Positions 53,620 to 62,850 of a stretch of 64,000 bases of DNA are shown piece by piece. The notes under the pieces were generated by a model, which worked only from the letters and a program-made list of their open reading frames with translations, was not told the DNA's origin and searched no databases. The DNA lies in assembly GCF_022867865.1 (NCBI RefSeq), contig NZ_JALIEC010000003.1:248001-312000 (forward strand), written 5' to 3'. The position numbers and the translations under genes are program-made. Numbering within the stretch: position 1 is the stretch's first letter; the number at the start of each line of letters is the position of its first letter. Origin of the DNA: Phaeobacter sp. J2-8. GTDB lineage: Bacteria > Pseudomonadota > Alphaproteobacteria > Rhodobacterales > Rhodobacteraceae.

Positions 53620-54659
53620 TGCGACCTCTTGGACAAAAGTGAGACCAGCGTCGGTGCGGCAAAGAGTGCGAACAGCACGCGCAGGATGTGGTGACAGGCG
53701 ACAAGCGCGACTTCGCGCCCCATGGTTACGGCGATCAATGACATCTCTGCCAAACCGCCCGGCGCGAAGGCCAGGGTCAAGGCCAGCCCGTCCCAGCCGC
53801 CCTGTTTGGCCATGATGACGGCCGCAAGAATGGCGATGCCAATCTGGATTGCGACGACGGCCATCGCGGACAGGGCAAACCCCGCCAGCGTCGACAGTGA
53901 GACACCCAGAAACCGCGCGCCGACATTGATGCCGATGGCCACCTGAATGGCGATCGAGACCTCTGACGGGACATGAAACGCCGAGACCTGTGTCAGGTGC
54001 AGCGCGGCGCTGACCAGCATCGGGACGAGGATGAGTGCCGCCGGAATGCGCAGCCATCTGTCAGCCGCAACGCCGGCGGCGATACATGCCAGGAACCAGC
54101 CCCAATCGGGCAGGGTCATCTGATGTGATAAGGCGTTTGTGGTGCTTTCCACCGAAACGCCAAAGGCCAGCCCGGCAAGCACGGGAATAAGCAGGATAGA
54201 GAGCGCGATGCGCAGCGCATGAACAATTGCAACCCGTCGCTGATCCGCGCCGGCATGCTCGCCGATCAGGATCATTTCGGAAATCCCGCCGGGCATGGAG
54301 CACAACAGCGCGTCAATTTTCGGGAACCCGAACAGACGCTGGAGACCATTGTAATTTATCGCACCGCCAATAATCAAAATGGCGAACATCATGGTCAGCG
54401 ACGGCCACCATGCGACGGCCAGCTCGACGATATTGGACGGGATCGCCGCGCCCAGCATCGTGCCGACAGCAGCCTTTACATAGGGCATCAACAGCGTGGG
54501 TTGCACCACAGGCAGCTGAAGCAATGACGCCACCACAATCAAGAGCATCGCGCCAATCAACCACCCAAGCGGCAGCCCCGTCGTCGAAAGCGCCCACCCC
54601 GCAGCGATCGCCGCGACAAGGGTGAGCAGAGCGCGGGGGAGGGGCTTCAAGCTGGGCAA
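53616..54659 (-). CDS. AbrB/ammonia-monooxygenase-like membrane protein
   Basis: A 347-residue polytopic protein with about ten membrane segments in two repeats (LLTLVAAIAAGWALSTTGLPLGWLIGA; LAFAPGGLAEMSLIAV). The family is associated with tricarboxylate transport genes in many proteobacteria; its function is not well defined. The start is a TTG at 54659 with AGGA upstream; no better start is visible. Coupled to the aconitase gene; the OtnC gene ends 6 bp upstream. Confidence 0.8.
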   Translation of the reverse strand: MPSLKPLPRALLTLVAAIAAGWALSTTGLPLGWLIGAMLLIVVASLLQLPVVQPTLLMPYVKAAVGTMLGAAIPSNIVELAVAWWPSLTMMFAILIIGGAINYNGLQRLFGFPKIDALLCSMPGGISEMILIGEHAGADQRRVAIVHALRIALSILLIPVLAGLAFGVSVESTTNALSHQMTLPDWGWFLACIAAGVAADRWLRIPAALILVPMLVSAALHLTQVSAFHVPSEVSIAIQVAIGINVGARFLGVSLSTLAGFALSAMAVVAIQIGIAILAAVIMAKQGGWDGLALTLAFAPGGLAEMSLIAVTMGREVALVACHHILRVLFALFAAPTLVSLLSKRSQ

Positions 54660-54664
54660 TTGGG

Positions 54665-55306
54665 TTAAATCCTGCCGAAAGTTGTGTTCAGTTCCGCGAC
54701 GTCCTGGGGCGTCAACACCTGTGTGTTCATGCCGCGCAGCGCCACGATCAGACGTGCGGTTTCTTCAAGCTCTTCTGCCGCGGCAACGGTCGAGAACAGG
54801 TTTTTGCCACTGACCACGGGGCCGTGGTTGGCCAGTAGAACCGCCGCATATTTGCCCTGCAAATCGCGGATCATGTCGCCCATGGTTGGATCGCCGGGTT
54901 TGACATAGGGCACCCGTTTCACCGTCCCGACGCGCATCACGACATAAGGCGTGAGCGGCGGCACACAATCGTCGGGGTTGATATCTGCAAGGCAGGACAG
55001 GGCCGTGGCCCATGTCGAATGCAAATGAACCACCGCACCTGCTTCTGGGCGCGTGTCGTAAAACGCCTGATGCAGGAACACTTCTTTGGTGGGTTTGTCA
55101 CCGGCGATATGGTGGCCTGCGAAGTCCAGCTTCGAGATGCGCTTCGGATCGAGATCACCGAGCCGCACATTGGTGGGGGTCAACAAAATACCATCTGACA
55201 GCCGCACGGACACATTGCCGGCGGTGCCAACGGAAAAGCCACGGTCAAAGAGCGAGCGGCACAGATGTGCCATTTCTTCCCGTGCTTTGCCCTCTTCTTC
55301 GGTCAT
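54665..55306 (-). CDS. otnC: 3-oxo-tetronate 4-phosphate decarboxylase
   Basis: A 213-residue class II aldolase-family protein. The metal-binding His pair is in VVHLHSTWA and a further His in LLANHGPVVSGK; the Glu/His of the class are in place. OtnC decarboxylates 3-oxo-tetronate 4-phosphate to dihydroxyacetone phosphate. Its start overlaps the OtnK stop (ATGA), as in known tetronate operons. Confidence 0.88.
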   Translation of the reverse strand: MTEEEGKAREEMAHLCRSLFDRGFSVGTAGNVSVRLSDGILLTPTNVRLGDLDPKRISKLDFAGHHIAGDKPTKEVFLHQAFYDTRPEAGAVVHLHSTWATALSCLADINPDDCVPPLTPYVVMRVGTVKRVPYVKPGDPTMGDMIRDLQGKYAAVLLANHGPVVSGKNLFSTVAAAEELEETARLIVALRGMNTQVLTPQDVAELNTTFGRI

Positions 55307-56577
55307 GCGCCGGTCTCCATCATGCGCAGTGCCTTTTCAAAGAAGTCGGGGGTGCCGAAATTGCCGGATTTCAGCGCGACCAGAACGGGGGCGTCGCCGA
55401 GGCTGAGAATGGGAACGCCGGGGTCAATTTCGGGGCCGATGCGCATGGCGTTGACGTCAAGCGTGGTACAGACCGCCTGTGCCACCGCGCCTGAGGTTTC
55501 GCCCCCCGCGACCACGATGCGACGGTAGCCGCGCTCGACCAGCGCCCGTGCTGTATCGGCGAACAAGGCGTCGAGCTTGGCGGCGGTGGCCTCGCGGCCA
55601 TATTCCTGTTGGACCGCGCGCACCTCCTCTGGCGTGCCAGAGGAATAGACCAGCGGCGCGTCGCCCTGATGCGCGACGATGAAGCCCGTGAGGTCGTCGA
55701 CCGTGACGGTCCCTTGCATGACGCCGGGCACATCAATGGCAAGCGTCGGGTGGCGGGCGGCGTGATAATCTACCTGACCGCGTGTGGCGCCAGAACACGA
55801 CCCGGCAAGGATCGCTTCGGGTCCGGTGGCGGGGGTGAACGGTACGTCGCCGCCCTGCGCACGCGCGGTGCGAATGAAATTGCGTGGCAGGCCAAGCGCA
55901 ATCCCGGAGCCGCCAGTGACCAGCGCCGCGCCATCGACGGCATCCCCGATGGTCAGAAGCGCCTCATCCGAGATCGCATCAACCACGGCAAAGCGTTCGG
56001 GCATGGAACACAGGGCGTCGCGCACAGGATCCGCGCCAGCCGCGACAACAGTGTGCGGTATGAGGCCGACGCTCTCATCCGTTTGTGCGCGCAAGACACG
56101 GCGCAGGTCGGGATCGGTCATCGGCGTCAACGGGTGGTTCTGCATCCCGGATTCATTCAGCAGACGATCAAAAACAAACAGATGCCCCTGAAAGACCGTG
56201 CGCCCCGCCGTCGGAAAGGCGGGACAGACGACAACACCGCGACAGTCCAGGGCACGTGCGAGGGCTTCGGAGACCGGGCCGATGTTGCCGTCATTCGTTG
56301 AGTCAAAGGTCGAGCAGTATTTGAAAACGATCTGCTCGCAGCCTTGCTCACTTAACCATTCCAGCGCCGCCAGCGATTGCGCGACCGCCTGTTCAACCGA
56401 TGTCGAGCGGCTCTTGAGAGAGATGACGCCTGCCTCGATCTCTGGCGCGGCTTTTTGCGTTGGTACGCCCGCATATTGCGCTGTGATCAATCCACCTTCC
56501 GGGGCGACGCCCTTGGCCAGCGTATTTGCAATATCGCTCCCGCCGGTAAAGTCGTCGGCGATCACACCTATCAGCAT
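55303..56577 (-). CDS. otnK: 3-oxo-tetronate kinase
   Basis: A 424-residue four-carbon-acid-sugar kinase (DUF1537 family). The N-terminal motif is VIADDFTGGSDIANTLAKGG-like and the C-terminal nucleotide region has VAGGETSGAVAQAV and DPGVPIL. With OtnC it converts 3-oxo-tetronate to dihydroxyacetone phosphate. The racemase-like gene overlaps its start. Confidence 0.88.
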   Translation of the reverse strand: MLIGVIADDFTGGSDIANTLAKGVAPEGGLITAQYAGVPTQKAAPEIEAGVISLKSRSTSVEQAVAQSLAALEWLSEQGCEQIVFKYCSTFDSTNDGNIGPVSEALARALDCRGVVVCPAFPTAGRTVFQGHLFVFDRLLNESGMQNHPLTPMTDPDLRRVLRAQTDESVGLIPHTVVAAGADPVRDALCSMPERFAVVDAISDEALLTIGDAVDGAALVTGGSGIALGLPRNFIRTARAQGGDVPFTPATGPEAILAGSCSGATRGQVDYHAARHPTLAIDVPGVMQGTVTVDDLTGFIVAHQGDAPLVYSSGTPEEVRAVQQEYGREATAAKLDALFADTARALVERGYRRIVVAGGETSGAVAQAVCTTLDVNAMRIGPEIDPGVPILSLGDAPVLVALKSGNFGTPDFFEKALRMMETGA

Positions 56578-57250
56578 TCCAAGGTTCCTTTTGCGTTTGC
56601 GGGGGCTAAAACCCGCTTCAATTTGTCTATCGCGGCGTCGGGGCTGGTCAGCACGGGAATATCCGTGCAGGCCCGCACCGCGTCGGCGGCGCGGCTCATC
56701 GAAAAATGCGCCAGCACTATGGCGTCGGCATTGCGCACATTGGCGGCGGCCTGCGCGATCAGTTGGTCATGTGCCTTGCCATCACCCGCCTTGAGCGCGG
56801 CGAGGGCATCGGGGACCGCGACGGAGGTCAGCGTCGCATCTGCGTCGCTGCGTGCCGTCTCTTCGGTGAATTCCAATTCCATCCCCGCCACAGCAGGGGG
56901 AAGGTATAGAGCATGGTGGCATTGCCACCGCTTGCGACGGCCGCTTCGAACATGGCTTCGTTCGGCTTGAGGACCGGAATGTCCAGCCGCGCGGCGGCGG
57001 TTTCAATGCCCGCCCCAAAGGCAGAACAGGTATAGAGAATGGCGTCGGGCGCGAGATCCATCGCATAATCCGCCAGCACGTTGATGCGGCGATCAAGCTC
57101 GGTTGCATCGACACGCCCGGACGCTGCATCGGCCGAGAGACCTTCTTCGAGGATCGAGATGGTTTCGGCATCCGGCCAGAGCCGTTTGAAGGCGTCGTCG
57201 ATCGGGGCCATTGCGACCCGGGTGGCGTGGATCAATACGATACGTGTCAT
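56571..57250 (-). CDS. Asp/Glu racemase-like protein, frameshifted
   Basis: An Asp/Glu/hydantoin-racemase superfamily protein. The Cys region is LYTCSAFG and the second half contains ADAIVLAHFSMSRAADAV. The frame is broken by one missing G in a five-G run at 56896-56900 (plus strand); adding it restores YTFPPAVAGMELEF. Corrected length is about 226 residues. It overlaps the OtnK start by 7 bp. The role could be racemisation or isomerisation of an oxo or hydroxy acid of the pathway (inference). Confidence 0.8.
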
Positions 57251-57319
57251 GTCGAGTTCCCGAATGCAGAGAGGGGGTGACGGGCAGGGGGGAGGTGCCT
57301 GCCCGTCGAGCGGACCAAC

Positions 57320-58402
57320 CTAGGCCGGAACTTTGCCTGCGACGGCATCGGCGACGAAGGTGCCGAATTGGTCGGTGTTGACCGAACCGCCAAGGTCGCG
57401 CGTGCGCTTGGCCGGATCGTCAATGACCGCATCCACGGCCTCGGTGATCGCTGTGCCTGCATCCAGAAGCTTTTGCACGCCGCGTTGCTCGCCGAGCCAC
57501 GACAGCATCATTGCCGCCGACAAGATCAAAGAGGTCGGGTTGGCGACGTTCTTGCCCTGAATGTCCGGGGCAGAGCCGTGTTGTGCCTGGGCACAGCACA
57601 GGCCTGTTTCGGCATTGGCGTTGATCGACCCTGCAAGACCCAAGGAACCCGAAAGCTCGGAGGCGAGATCGGAGAGGATGTCACCGTAGAAGTTGGTCGC
57701 GACGACAACGTCATAGATCTCTGGCTGACGCACCAGAAGGGCGGCAAAGGCGTCAACGATCTTGTCGTCTGTCTCGACCTCGGGGAATTCCTTGGCCACT
57801 TCGCGGAAGCATTCAAGAAACAGCCCGTCCGTCATGAGAAAGCTGTTCGCCTTGTGAATTGCGACAACCTTCTTGTTGCGCTGCATCGCCAGTTTGAACG
57901 CTTCGCGACAGATGCGCATCGAGCCGTGACGGGTGATTTTGCGGACCGACAGGGCCATGTTCGGGTCGGGCATCATTTCTCCGACGCCTTTGTACATGTT
58001 GCGGTCGGGGTAAAATCCTTCGGTCGCTTCGCGCATGATTACAAGGTCCATGCCCGGCGCTTTGTTCGGGATGAAATCGCGGCTCCGTGCGGGGCGCACG
58101 TTGGCATAGAGGTCCAGACCGATGCGGAACCCGGCTGAGACATTGCGGCCGCCTTCGACAACGGGGGGATAGTCCATGTGCGACTGCGTGCCGAGGATCA
58201 CGCCGTCAAATTCGGTCCGTGCGCGGTCAAGCACCTCTTCACGCAGGGTGGTGCCATATTTCTTGAGCGAGTCGAAGCCGGATTCTGCCTTTTCGAACGT
58301 CAGACCGAGGTCAAAGCGTTCATTCGCGGCCTCGACCACCTTGAGGGTTTCGGCCGTGATTTCCGGCCCGATACCGTCGCAGGGCAAATACATGATACGC
58401 AT
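57320..58402 (-). CDS. Isocitrate/isopropylmalate-dehydrogenase-family enzyme
   Basis: A 360-residue NAD(P)-dependent beta-decarboxylating dehydrogenase with the family motif NFYGDILSDLASELSGSLGL and the N-terminal YLPCDGIGPEITAET. The start ATG at 58402 has AGGAGA upstream. Family members act on isocitrate, isopropylmalate, tartrate or D-malate. Within this cluster it is the only visible oxidising enzyme that could make a substrate for OtnK/OtnC; the substrate is not proven. Confidence 0.88.
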   Translation of the reverse strand: MRIMYLPCDGIGPEITAETLKVVEAANERFDLGLTFEKAESGFDSLKKYGTTLREEVLDRARTEFDGVILGTQSHMDYPPVVEGGRNVSAGFRIGLDLYANVRPARSRDFIPNKAPGMDLVIMREATEGFYPDRNMYKGVGEMMPDPNMALSVRKITRHGSMRICREAFKLAMQRNKKVVAIHKANSFLMTDGLFLECFREVAKEFPEVETDDKIVDAFAALLVRQPEIYDVVVATNFYGDILSDLASELSGSLGLAGSINANAETGLCCAQAQHGSAPDIQGKNVANPTSLILSAAMMLSWLGEQRGVQKLLDAGTAITEAVDAVIDDPAKRTRDLGGSVNTDQFGTFVADAVAGKVPA

Positions 58403-58498
58403 TATGGTTCTCCTTGATAATTTCGACGGATTGTTCCGCTGAGAGAGATTGAGAGGGGGGACAGGGGGCGACATGGGCGCCCCCCATGTTTGAAGGGG

Positions 58499-60043
58499 TC
58501 AGTCGCCTGCGGCGATTTCCTCAGAGGGGCGCGCGGCCTCCATGTTCCGTTTGACGCGACGCGACAGGAAGATCGGAAGGACGAAGCCGATGATGGCCAC
58601 GGCCCACAAGATCAACACCAAGGGGCTGCCGACGAGAATGCCCCAGTCACCGTCAGAGATCGTCAGAGCCCGACGCAGGTTCACTTCCATCTCGTTGCCC
58701 AACAGGATGCCAAGGATGATCGGCACCAATGGCACGTCCAGCTTGCGCAGCACCCAGCCCAGGATGCCGAAACCAACCATCAGCATGACGTCAAACGTCG
58801 AGCCGGTGATGGAATAGATCCCGACAAAAGAGACCATCGCGACCACGGGCATCAAGATCCGTGTTGGCACCAGCAAGACGCGGGTGAACAGGCCAACCAA
58901 TGGGATGTTAAGCGCCAGCAGCATGAAGTTCGCGATGAACAAGGCGGCAATCAGGCCCCAGACCACATCCGGGTTCTTTTGGAACAGCAGTGGGCCGGGG
59001 GTGATGTTCAACTGCAAGAGCACCGCCAGAAGCACCGCTGTTGTCCCCGATCCCGGCACGCCGAGGGCGAGCATCGGCACAAGCGCGCCGCCCGATGCGG
59101 CATTGTTGCCGACCTCAGGTGCAACCACACCGCGCGGATCGCCCTTGCCGAAGGTCTTGCCTTCGCGGTCCACGGTCTGTTTCTCAAGCGAGTAGCTGAG
59201 GAACGAGCCAAGCGATGCACCCGCTCCGGGCAGAACGCCAGAGATGAAGCCAATGACGCTGGAACGTCCCATTGTGGGGATACAACGCTTGAGCACGGAG
59301 AGGTTAGGCAAGAGGCGACCAATCTTCATGTCGCCACTGTGACCGACGCTGCCGCCACGGTGTTTCTCAAGGAAGATGAACACCTCGCTCAATGCGAACA
59401 GGCCGACGATGGCGATCAGGAAATCAATCCCGTCGAACAGGTGGATTTCATCAAAGGTAAAGCGCTGCGAACCTGTTTGGCTGTCGCTGCCGATCATCGC
59501 AATCCCAAGGCCGAAAGCCGCCGCAAACGCCGACTTTGCCTGATTGGTCGAGGAAATCCCGCCCAAGGTGGCAAAGGCCAATGTGAACAGCACGAAGTAT
59601 TCCGCAGGGCCGAACAGCAGCGCGATCTTGACCAGTTGCGGCGCCAAAAGCACCAGCCCGCAGGTGGCAAAGAATGCCCCAACAAAGGACGCAATGCCCG
59701 ACAGGGACAAAGCTTCGCCCGCCTTGCCCTGCTGTGCCATGGGATAGCCGTCGAGACAGGTCATCATCGCAGGCTCGTCGCCCGGAATATTAAGGAGAAT
59801 GGATGAAATCCGCCCCCCGTACATCGCGCCGTAATAAACCGACGTCAAAAGGATCAGCGAAGGCGTCGGGCCAAGCCCGAGCGAAAAGGCGATCGGTATG
59901 AGAATGGCCACGCCATTGGCAGGCCCAAGGCCGGGCAGGGCGCCCATCAACGTGCCGAGAAAGCAGCCCAGCAGCGCAAGCAACAAGTTTTCGAAGGTCA
60001 GGGCGATGGCAAAGCCATCCGCAAGTGAACTCAGAGTTTCCAT
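58499..60043 (-). CDS. tctA: Tripartite tricarboxylate transporter large permease
   Basis: A 514-residue TctA-family protein with about 12 membrane segments and the conserved LLGCFLGTLMGALPGLGPANGVAI-type start (GALPGLGPANG) and a second PGAGAS region. Takes up di- or tricarboxylates with TctB and TctC. 97 bp upstream of the dehydrogenase gene's start in transcription order, so in one transcript. Confidence 0.95.
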   Translation of the reverse strand: METLSSLADGFAIALTFENLLLALLGCFLGTLMGALPGLGPANGVAILIPIAFSLGLGPTPSLILLTSVYYGAMYGGRISSILLNIPGDEPAMMTCLDGYPMAQQGKAGEALSLSGIASFVGAFFATCGLVLLAPQLVKIALLFGPAEYFVLFTLAFATLGGISSTNQAKSAFAAAFGLGIAMIGSDSQTGSQRFTFDEIHLFDGIDFLIAIVGLFALSEVFIFLEKHRGGSVGHSGDMKIGRLLPNLSVLKRCIPTMGRSSVIGFISGVLPGAGASLGSFLSYSLEKQTVDREGKTFGKGDPRGVVAPEVGNNAASGGALVPMLALGVPGSGTTAVLLAVLLQLNITPGPLLFQKNPDVVWGLIAALFIANFMLLALNIPLVGLFTRVLLVPTRILMPVVAMVSFVGIYSITGSTFDVMLMVGFGILGWVLRKLDVPLVPIILGILLGNEMEVNLRRALTISDGDWGILVGSPLVLILWAVAIIGFVLPIFLSRRVKRNMEAARPSEEIAAGD

Positions 60044-60055
60044 GATATTTGCTCC

Positions 60056-60487
60056 TCAGAAACCCAGCGGGCCCTTGGCAAGCGACAAGCCAAGGATCAG
60101 ATGGAACACGACATAGATACCGACCGATGTCGCAAGACCCGTCACCAGCGAGGCGAGGGGCTTCGTGCCCAGTCGCCATGTCAGGTATGCGGTTGCGAAA
60201 ATGGTTGAGATCACGAAGCCCAATTCGGGCAGCACCCAGCCGTACAAAAACATCACGGCTGCGGCGAAGGCGATTTCGCTCAACTCACGTACAGCAGGCC
60301 ATTCAGGCTCGCCCGAGGGGCGAAAGATGAATATCAACGAGCTGAGCGCCATGATGGTGCCAACGATATAGGGGAAGGTGCGCGGGCCGATCACGTCGAC
60401 CATGAAACTGTTGGGGATTATCGAGGCGGCCCATATGTAGAATGCGGCCAGCGCAAGACCGACCGCACCGAAAATTCGGTCACTCAT
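60056..60487 (-). CDS. tctB: Tripartite tricarboxylate transporter small permease
   Basis: A 143-residue TctB-type protein with four membrane segments (about 8-26, 38-54, 74-92, 108-135). It starts 67 bp downstream of tctC and ends 12 bp before tctA, in the usual tctCBA order. Confidence 0.88.
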   Translation of the reverse strand: MSDRIFGAVGLALAAFYIWAASIIPNSFMVDVIGPRTFPYIVGTIMALSSLIFIFRPSGEPEWPAVRELSEIAFAAAVMFLYGWVLPELGFVISTIFATAYLTWRLGTKPLASLVTGLATSVGIYVVFHLILGLSLAKGPLGF

Positions 60488-60553
60488 CTTGGTCTCCAGA
60501 TTTGCAGGGTTGTATAAGCGGCTGCCCCGAGCGGTCGGGGCAGCCGTGGTGCA

Positions 60554-61543
60554 TCACTTGATGATGCCGATTTCTTTCGAAAGCTTGGTCACGTCGTCGA
60601 TTGTACCTTGCACAAAGGCGTTCATGTCGTCGCCAAAGTTGTTGAAGGGTTCAATCGCAGCGGCCTCGAGTGCGGCTTTGAAATCGTCGCTTTCGGCCAT
60701 CGTCATGATCGCCTGCTTCCAGAACTCCTTGGCTTCGTCAGACGCGCCCTGTGGCATGTAGAGACCGCGCCAGTTCGCGCCAATCACGTCATAGCCCTGC
60801 TCTTTCGCGGTGGCGATGTCGGGGAAGTTTTTCAAACGCTCCGGCGCGAGAATGCCGATGATGCGGATGTCGCCGGATTCAACAAAGCCAAGCATTTCCG
60901 AGAAGTCACCCGAAACGGCCTGAACCGAGCCGGACAGAAGGCCGGTCATCGCTTCGCCGCCACCGGAATAAGAGACGTATTTAACCTGTGTGACGTCTTC
61001 CATTCCTGCGGCCTGAGCCAGCAACATGGGCTTGATGTGGTCATAGCTGCCCACCGAGGAGCCGCCGGCGATGCCCACGGATTTCGGGTTCTCCAAAATC
61101 GCATCCATCATGTCGTTGAGCGTTTGGAACTCGGAATTTGCGGCGACGGCAATCGCGCCATATTCCGCGCCGAACGTGGCCAGCCAATGCACATCGTCAA
61201 AGCTTGCGCCTTTGTAGATGCCTTGCGCGATCCGGGCGCTGGTGGACATGGAGGCCGCAACAATCAGGTTGTTGTCATCGTTGCGTTCCTTGGTGACATG
61301 GGCAAAGGCCACGCCGCCGCCGCCGCCGGTCATGTTTGTGACCTGCATCGTGTCATCCATGACGCCAAGGTCGAACAGGAAGCGCGCGGTGGTGCGGCAG
61401 ATGAAATCCCAGCCGCCACCGGGGTTGGATGGGGCGATGCACTGTGGGTTTTCAGGCTCAAAGTCCTGGGCCAGACCCACGCTTGGTGCAAACGAGGCGA
61501 TGGCGAGAGCCGCCGCTGCGACGAGGTTGTGTTTGAATTGCAT
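60554..61543 (-). CDS. tctC: Tripartite tricarboxylate transporter binding protein
   Basis: A 329-residue periplasmic binding protein with a signal peptide (cleaved near residue 25, GLAQ). The Bug-family core has SNPGGGWDFICRTTARFL and AGGSSVGSYDHIK, then ISYSGGGEAMTGLLSG-like sequence. Ligand would be a carboxylate; probably the same one handled by the aconitase/dehydrogenase enzymes. Confidence 0.93.
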   Translation of the reverse strand: MQFKHNLVAAAALAIASFAPSVGLAQDFEPENPQCIAPSNPGGGWDFICRTTARFLFDLGVMDDTMQVTNMTGGGGGVAFAHVTKERNDDNNLIVAASMSTSARIAQGIYKGASFDDVHWLATFGAEYGAIAVAANSEFQTLNDMMDAILENPKSVGIAGGSSVGSYDHIKPMLLAQAAGMEDVTQVKYVSYSGGGEAMTGLLSGSVQAVSGDFSEMLGFVESGDIRIIGILAPERLKNFPDIATAKEQGYDVIGANWRGLYMPQGASDEAKEFWKQAIMTMAESDDFKAALEAAAIEPFNNFGDDMNAFVQGTIDDVTKLSKEIGIIK

Positions 61544-61860
61544 TTTTTCCTCCCAAATGCGTTTTCGTTAGGTGCAGTGTAGTCGGGCTTCAGATTGCAC
61601 TTAACGACCGAAAAAGCCAATAGCCAATTTTTGCGACGCGAAAATTTTGGCGGAAATGGTGGTAATTGTTTGAAAAATAACGAATTGATTGCCAAATGCA
61701 GGAGGCCCATTGAGGGGTGTGAGATTGCATTGCGGCAGAATCGGCTCTTGATTTTAGCATTTTGGTCGCCAAAAATGCCTTCTACCGGTGGGGAGGTGCT
61801 GCGAATCTGGATCGCGCGCATCCAAGGGCAAAACGTGATCGACCAATAAGGACCAATAAA
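61544..61860. promoter_or_regulatory. Divergent promoter region between tctC and the FCD regulator
   Basis: A 317-bp A/T-rich region between divergent genes. An imperfect palindrome GCATTTTGG-TCG-CCAAAAATGC (61757-61778) is a candidate operator. A short direct repeat (GACCAATAA twice) sits just before the regulator start. Confidence 0.5.
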
Positions 61861-62784
61861 ATGAGCAGCAGCGACCTCGCGACACGCATCTCCAACCGTC
61901 TTGCCAAGGATATTCTGACCGGCACGATTGAGCCGGGGACGCATGTGGCCACGCAGCAGATTGCAGATCGGTATCAGGTGTCCCGCACGCCGGTTCGCGA
62001 TGCGCTGGTCGCGTTGTCTGACAAGGGGTTGCTGGAGCATCAGGCCAATCGGGGGTATTTCGTGCCCGAGGAAATCCCCGAGGGGCTGGCCCAGGAAATT
62101 GCGGCGCAGGATTCTGAGGAATCCGATGTATATCAAACCTTTGCCGAAGATTGGCTCAAAAACCGCCTGACCGAAATTGTCACAGAACAGAGCTTGCGTC
62201 AGCGGTATTCGCTTACCAAATCACGGCTCAACGACATGATGGCGCGCGCGGCGCGCGAGGGGTGGGCAGAGCGCAAAGAAGGCTATGGGTGGCGGTTGCT
62301 GCCGGTGGCGAAAACCTCAGAGGCCTTCGATCAAATCTATCGGTTCCGCCTCGCGATCGAGCCGGTGGCACTGCTCGAGCCGAGCTTTGAGCTCGACCGA
62401 AAGGTGCTCGCAGAGCATCGCCGAATTCAGGAGTGGATGTTGGAAGTCGATGTGGCCAGAACGCCGCCGGAACAGCTGCTCGCCAATGGGGCGGCCTTTC
62501 ACGAGGCCCTGATCGCAATGTCAAATAATCCGTTTTTTGCCAGTGCCTTGGAGCGTGTGAACCGCATGCGTCGTCTGATGGAATACCGTGCGCGCGTGGA
62601 TCAGGAGCGGTTGCAGGTGCAATGTAGCGACCACATTGAAATCATCGACCTGTTGGAGCGGGGCGAAGTGGTGGAGGCGTCCTATTTCATGCGTCGGCAC
62701 CTGTCGGGCGCGCTGCGTCGCAAAAGCCCGATTGCACGGAATTGGTCAGAGGAGATGGAGGCCGAGGCGCATTCCCAGGCGTAA
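61861..62784 (+). CDS. FCD-type GntR regulator with two winged-helix domains
   Basis: A 307-residue regulator. The first winged helix (about 1-65, ATQQIADRYQVSRTPVRDAL) is standard GntR. A second winged-helix-like segment (about 90-140, RQRYSLTKSRLNDMMARAA) precedes the C-terminal FCD ligand domain (about 150-285). It is divergent from tctC and probably controls the tct/otn transcript. The ATG at 61861 is chosen over a longer in-frame upstream start. Confidence 0.88.
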   Translation: MSSSDLATRISNRLAKDILTGTIEPGTHVATQQIADRYQVSRTPVRDALVALSDKGLLEHQANRGYFVPEEIPEGLAQEIAAQDSEESDVYQTFAEDWLKNRLTEIVTEQSLRQRYSLTKSRLNDMMARAAREGWAERKEGYGWRLLPVAKTSEAFDQIYRFRLAIEPVALLEPSFELDRKVLAEHRRIQEWMLEVDVARTPPEQLLANGAAFHEALIAMSNNPFFASALERVNRMRRLMEYRARVDQERLQVQCSDHIEIIDLLERGEVVEASYFMRRHLSGALRRKSPIARNWSEEMEAEAHSQA

Positions 62785-62850
62785 TTGTGCCGCAGGATTG
62801 AATATTGCCGCCAATTAATCCAAACGACGCGCGGTCCGCTGCCCGCGCGC

